From DAOUJW01 sp034421015 (GTDB taxonomy: Bacteria > Chloroflexota > Dehalococcoidia > Lucifugimonadales > UBA2985), in contig DAOUKT010000016.1 in assembly GCA_034421015.1 (NCBI GenBank), positions 1 through 64,000 of the forward strand: a DNA stretch of 64,000 nucleotides. The letters run 5' to 3'. Within the stretch, counting starts at the first letter, position 1; every line of letters begins with the position of its first letter. The notes below the pieces were generated by a model. The model saw nothing but the letters and a program-made list of their open reading frames with translations. It was not told the origin of the DNA and did no database searches. Below are positions 60,576 through 64,000 of this stretch, piece by piece. Both the position numbers and the translations under genes were made by a program.

Positions 60576-61355
60576 ATGCTCACCAAGCGAATCATACCCT
60601 GCCTGGACGTCAAGAGCGGCCGCGTGGTCAAGGGCGTCAACTTCCTGGGCCACAGGGACGCCGGCGACCCCGTCGAGCTGGCGTCCTTCTACGACTCCGA
60701 GGGCGCGGACGAGCTGGTCTTCTACGACATCACAGCGTCCGCGGAGGGCCGGGGCATCATGCTTGAAGTGGTGTCCAGAACGGCGGAGCAACTCTTCATC
60801 CCCCTGACCGTCGGCGGGGGCCTGCGCAGCGTTGAGGACATGAGCGCCATGCTCAAGGCGGGAGCGGACAAGGTCTCCATCAACACCGCGGCCGTCGAGA
60901 ACCCGGACCTGATTCGCCAGGGGGCGGACGCCTTCGGCAGCCAGTGCATCGTACTGGGGATGGACGCCAGGTCGGTCCCCGGCAGCGACGAACCCAAATG
61001 GGAAGTCTACACCCACACCGGCAGCGGCGGTGGTCGGCCCAGGGGCCTGGACGCCGTCGAGTGGGCGGTGAAGGCCGTGGAGCTTGGGGCCGGGGAGATC
61101 GTGATAAACAGCATCGACGCCGACGGCACGCAGGACGGCTACGACCTGGAGCTTACCTGCGCCCTGTCCGAGGCCGTCAACGTGCCCATAGTCGCCAGCG
61201 GCGGCGCGGGCTCGCTGGAGCACATGTACCAGGTGGCATCCACCGGCAAGGCGGACGCCATTCTCGCAGCCAGCATCTTCCACTTCGGGACCTACCGCAT
61301 TGCCCAGGCCAAGGACTTCCTGGCCCGGCGCGGCGTTCCGGTCCGCCTTACGTGA
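60576..61355 (+). CDS. hisF: Imidazole glycerol phosphate synthase subunit HisF
   Basis: This 259-residue TIM-barrel cyclase makes IGP and AICAR from PRFAR and ammonia from HisH. Catalytic Asp residues lie in IIPCLDVKSGRVVKG and VLGMDARSV; phosphate loops GGGLRSVEDM, NSIDADGTQDGYD and VASGGAGSLEHM are intact. ATG at 60576. TACAAT lies 10 nt before, so the leader is very short. The operon continues into a HAD phosphatase and hisIE. Confidence 0.96.
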   Translation: MLTKRIIPCLDVKSGRVVKGVNFLGHRDAGDPVELASFYDSEGADELVFYDITASAEGRGIMLEVVSRTAEQLFIPLTVGGGLRSVEDMSAMLKAGADKVSINTAAVENPDLIRQGADAFGSQCIVLGMDARSVPGSDEPKWEVYTHTGSGGGRPRGLDAVEWAVKAVELGAGEIVINSIDADGTQDGYDLELTCALSEAVNVPIVASGGAGSLEHMYQVASTGKADAILAASIFHFGTYRIAQAKDFLARRGVPVRLT

Positions 61356-61361
61356 GCCGCC

Positions 61362-62090
61362 ATGCCCCTCAAAGCCGTTATCCTGGACGTCTACAACACC
61401 CTCTTCCGCAACGACACCTCCTGCTGGATTGACACCTTCCGGGGCATCTGCGACTCCCAGGGCCTGCCCATTGCTCCGGAAGACCTCTACGCAAGCTGGA
61501 AGTCGATTGAGGTGCGCTTCCGCCAGACCAGGACCAACATGGAGAACCCGGAGCAGTCGCCACCCTTCTCGACTTACCAGGCAGCCTGGCGGTCGGCGTT
61601 TGTGGACACCTTCGCCTTGCTGGGCATGAAGGGCGACGCCGACGCCGCGGCCCAGATGTCGGTGGACTCTCTGGGCGCCAGGGAGCCCTTCGCCGACACC
61701 TTCTCCTTCCTTGAGTTCGCAAAGGGGCGCTGGAATGTGAGCGTCCTCACCAACGCCGACAACGGCTCCATCTTCCCACTGATGCAGCGACACAACCTCG
61801 CATTCGATGCGCTGGTCACGTCGGAGATGGCCCGTGCCTACAAGCCGGACCCGAGGATTTTCCTGCGGACCCTGGAGGAGACCGGGGTATCGCCAGTGGA
61901 GGCCCTGTACGTCGGGGATACGCTCCTGGACGACATCCACGGGGCCAAACTGGTGGGAATGCAGACGGCGTGGATCAATCGCTCCGGAGCGGAGAGGGAC
62001 CCGCAGCTCCTTCCCCCCGACCACGAAGTCGCGGGGCTGGACCAGCTGGCGGACAAGCTGAGAACCTGGAAAGAGGTCGAGACGCGATGA
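61362..62090 (+). CDS. HAD-superfamily hydrolase, candidate histidinol-phosphatase
   Basis: A 242-residue HAD hydrolase. Motif I is ILDVYNTLF (catalytic Asp), motif II is SVLTNADN, the Lys of motif III is in AYKPDPRIF, and motif IV is YVGDTLLDDIHGA. A helical C1 cap (about 18-100) is present. It sits 6 nt after hisF and overlaps hisIE by ATGA, so a role in histidine synthesis, most simply histidinol-phosphatase, is inferred. Confidence 0.85.
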   Translation: MPLKAVILDVYNTLFRNDTSCWIDTFRGICDSQGLPIAPEDLYASWKSIEVRFRQTRTNMENPEQSPPFSTYQAAWRSAFVDTFALLGMKGDADAAAQMSVDSLGAREPFADTFSFLEFAKGRWNVSVLTNADNGSIFPLMQRHNLAFDALVTSEMARAYKPDPRIFLRTLEETGVSPVEALYVGDTLLDDIHGAKLVGMQTAWINRSGAERDPQLLPPDHEVAGLDQLADKLRTWKEVETR

Positions 62091-62701
62091 TCAGACTAGA
62101 CGGAAGGGGTCTTGTGCCCGCAATTGTGCAGGACGCCGAGACCGGGCAGGTGCTGATGCTGGGCTACATGAACCCCACATCCATCCAGCGCACGGTTGAG
62201 GGCGGCCGGGTGTGGTTCTACAGCCGCAGCCGCGAGGAGCTTTGGCAGAAGGGCGAGACCTCCGGCAACTACCTCAACTTCAAAGAGGCGCACGTGGACT
62301 GCGACGGCGATGCGATCCTGATCAAGGCGGAGCCGGAGGGGCCGACGTGCCACACGGGAGTCCAGTCCTGCTTCTTCAATCCCCTAACCGGAGACCCTGA
62401 GTACCAGCACGAACAGAAGGGTTCCGGCATCCTGGAGGAGTTGTTCGCCACTATCCAGCAGCGCAAGAGCGACAGGCCGGAGGGCAGCTACACGGTGAAG
62501 CTACTGGACGGCGGCGTCACGCGGATAGCCCAGAAGGTCATTGAGGAGGCCGGGGAGTCGGCCCTGGCCGCGGCCACCGGCAACAAAGAGGAGCTGGCGG
62601 GGGAGCTGGCCGACCTTCTCTACCACACCCTGGTGATGCTGGCCGCATCAGACATGGGGCCGGAGGAGATCTGGGCGGAGCTTAGGGCCAGGCACGGCTG
62701 A
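62087..62701 (+). CDS. hisIE: Bifunctional phosphoribosyl-AMP cyclohydrolase/PRA-PH
   Basis: Fused HisI and HisE, steps 2 and 3 of histidine synthesis. HisI part (about 1-110): LMLGYMN, ELWQKGETSGNYL, and HVDCDGDAIL, GPTCHTG metal-site cysteines. HisE part (about 113-204): LEELFATIQQRK and KVIEEAGESALAA, LYHTLVML. Its ATG overlaps the HAD gene stop. Confidence 0.95.
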   Translation: MIRLDGRGLVPAIVQDAETGQVLMLGYMNPTSIQRTVEGGRVWFYSRSREELWQKGETSGNYLNFKEAHVDCDGDAILIKAEPEGPTCHTGVQSCFFNPLTGDPEYQHEQKGSGILEELFATIQQRKSDRPEGSYTVKLLDGGVTRIAQKVIEEAGESALAAATGNKEELAGELADLLYHTLVMLAASDMGPEEIWAELRARHG

Positions 62702-62737
62702 CGGCTCAGCCAGGCTCTCGGGACAAGCAGACAACCG

Positions 62738-62921
62738 GGTATTCTCTACAGGCGTTGGTTATGGCGCGCGACACCGCTCATCCTGAGCTTGTCGAAGGAA
62801 ATGAGCGGGGGCAACTACGCCTACCGCCTGCCCGCTCAAATGGTTCGACAGGCTCACCATGAGCGGGCAAGAATTGGTATTACAACTAGCACTAGCATTA
62901 CCAACACGTATAGAGAATGCC
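62738..62921. mobile_element. MITE-like repeat, copy D, intact with 9-bp target duplication
   Basis: The best copy, 184 bp. Ends GGTATTCTCTACAGGCGTTG and CACGTATAGAGAATGCC are terminal inverted repeats. AGACAACCG flanks both sides (62729-62737 and 62922-62930). The interior has ACACCGCTCAT, a CTTGTCGAAGG core and CCCGCTCA/TGAGCGGG arms; no gene inside. Confidence 0.88.
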
Positions 62922-62961
62922 AGACAACCGCCCACCCTTGGCAACCGGCCGGGGCCTGCGC

Positions 62962-63897
62962 TTACGCCTCTGCGCCGGAGGACAGGGCCTCGTCCTCGCC
63001 CTCACTCTGGTCCGGCTCCTCCTCTACCTCGCCATTATCGACCGCAATCGCGTGCTTCATCGCGCGAATTGCCACTTCAATCTGCTGGTCGTCGGGCTGG
63101 CGCGTCGTGAGCCTCTGGAGCGCCAGGCTGGGATAGACAATCGCCTTCACCAGGAAGTTGCCCGCGTGGGCTCCGCTGAACCGGATGACCTCGTAGCTTA
63201 TGCCTGCTATGACCGGCACCAGCACAATGCGGGAGGCTATGCTCACTGGCAGGGACGGCCGGCCCAGGAACGTGAACACCACAATGGCCACCACCATCAC
63301 CACAAGGAGGAACGCCGTGCCGCACCGGTTGTGGGCCGTGGGATACTGGCGCACCGCCTCCACCTCCAAAGGGTCGTTGTGCTCATAGGCGTGGACCGTC
63401 ATGTGCTCCGCCCCGTGATAGGCGAAGACTCGCCTGATGTCATTCATGCGGCCAATGAGGAAGATGTAGGCCAGGAACATGGCCAGCCGGAGCAGGCCCT
63501 CGACGAGGTTGCTGACCTCGTCCGAGGCTATCAGGTTGTCCAGGGAGCGTATGGCCAGGAGCGGCGCAATGAAGAAGAGCCCGATTCCAATGCCCAGGGA
63601 TACGGTGAGCATGATCCCCATCGACCACCCGGAGAGCTCCTTGCCCTCCTCTTCAAGGGCGATGTTGGCCGACGTGCTCAGGGCCTTCATGCCGATAACC
63701 AGGGTCTCAATGAGGACAATGACGCCCCGGACTAGCGGGATGGACCTGAGGCGGCCGGTGTAGAGGGTGCTAAGCCGTGAGGACTGGGTCGCAATCTCCC
63801 CGTTGGGCCTGCGGACGGCCAGGGAGTAGTGGTCCCTGCCGCGGATCATCACCCCTTCGATTACCGCCTGCCCTCCGTAGGTGGCCCGCTTTTCCAT
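62962..63897 (-). CDS. DUF1385 (YqhQ-like) membrane protein
   Basis: This 311-residue membrane protein starts EKRATYGGQAVIEGVMIRGR, the family hallmark. FAYHGAEHMTVHAYEHNDPL and HNRCGTAFLLVVMVVAIVVF with conserved histidines and about five helices follow. Function is unknown; YqhQ homologues often lie next to rpmE and prfA. A terminator for an upstream minus-strand gene lies at 63944. ATG at 63897 has AGGA upstream. Confidence 0.9.
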   Translation of the reverse strand: MEKRATYGGQAVIEGVMIRGRDHYSLAVRRPNGEIATQSSRLSTLYTGRLRSIPLVRGVIVLIETLVIGMKALSTSANIALEEEGKELSGWSMGIMLTVSLGIGIGLFFIAPLLAIRSLDNLIASDEVSNLVEGLLRLAMFLAYIFLIGRMNDIRRVFAYHGAEHMTVHAYEHNDPLEVEAVRQYPTAHNRCGTAFLLVVMVVAIVVFTFLGRPSLPVSIASRIVLVPVIAGISYEVIRFSGAHAGNFLVKAIVYPSLALQRLTTRQPDDQQIEVAIRAMKHAIAVDNGEVEEEPDQSEGEDEALSSGAEA

Positions 63898-63943
63898 GGC
63901 GTCCTGTCTTTCTCTGAACGGTGGAATCCGGCTCAAGAAACAA

Positions 63944-63974
63944 AACAAGGGGCGGACTTGCCACACCCCTTGTT
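63944..63974 (-). terminator. Terminator of an upstream minus-strand gene
   Basis: On the minus strand, AACAAGGGG and CCCCTTGTT (9-bp stem) are followed by TTGTTTC. It reads toward the DUF1385 gene and probably ends a gene beyond the window's right edge. Confidence 0.75.
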
Positions 63975-64000
63975 GTAAATCACAGTTCTGTAGTCCGCTT

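Overview
The window is about 64 kb of GC-rich bacterial chromosome. Gene content points to Chloroflexota, most likely Dehalococcoidia or a SAR202-like lineage. The signs are a DUF951 protein, several small proteins of Chloroflexi type, tandem expansion of acyl-CoA dehydrogenases, many threonine/proline-rich lipoproteins, and intergenic palindromic repeats. The lineage is inferred from family recognition; there is no rRNA gene to confirm it.

Layout. 1-8.7 kb: LiaF-like membrane protein, acetyltransferase, DUF1801 protein, RND/MMPL exporter, YbaY-like lipoprotein, then a zinc locus on the minus strand. In the zinc locus a Fur-family regulator precedes a ZnuA-type lipoprotein with an AztD-like beta-propeller nested in its His-rich loop. 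9-16.2 kb: small conserved proteins (one a cysteine-depleted DUF5679 protein), a BI-1-like membrane protein, pyrF with DUF951, a BrnT/BrnA pair, tRNA-Ala, and a four-tRNA cluster (Trp, Leu-GAG, Cys, Leu-UAA). 16.2-24.4 kb: a 14-repeat RCC1-like lipoprotein, tRNA-Arg, acetyltransferase, Nudix hydrolase, groES-groEL behind a CIRCE operator, an LPG-synthase-like membrane protein and rsmG. 24.5-32 kb: BioD/DRTGG protein, a HEPN/PaREP1-like gene flanked by a 63-bp direct repeat, moaE-moaD, endonuclease V, and prfB with its +1 frameshift. A low-GC island of small orphan genes follows, then a truncated acetyltransferase and a thioredoxin-fold disulfide oxidoreductase with an in-frame UGA at a redox cysteine. 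32-50 kb: MFS exporter with an extra N-terminal domain, leuS, pcrA/uvrD, DUF1015, ligA, a DUF5678/aspartic protease pair, sfsA, an endonuclease III-like protein, tatB-like, tatC and tatA genes, a Phd/VapC pair and recQ. 50-64 kb: a catabolic block (enoyl-CoA hydratase, five tandem acyl-CoA dehydrogenases, SDR, MFS carrier), a histidine segment (hisF, HAD phosphatase, hisIE), and a DUF1385 protein.

How the parts work together. The 50-60 kb block looks like acyl-CoA beta-oxidation of organic acids with an organic-anion carrier beside it. The zinc locus looks self-contained for sensing and periplasmic capture, but lacks permease and ATPase genes here. hisF-HAD-hisIE is a compact operon in which the HAD enzyme may supply histidinol-phosphatase.

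Most unusual. (1) The nested ZnuA-AztD fusion. (2) The UPHC active site, a candidate selenoprotein. (3) A MITE-like repeat family with terminal inverted repeats and, in two copies, 8-9 bp target duplications. (4) The HEPN cassette inside a 63-bp duplication. (5) Five tandem acyl-CoA dehydrogenases lacking the usual catalytic glutamate. (6) The low-GC island truncating an acetyltransferase.
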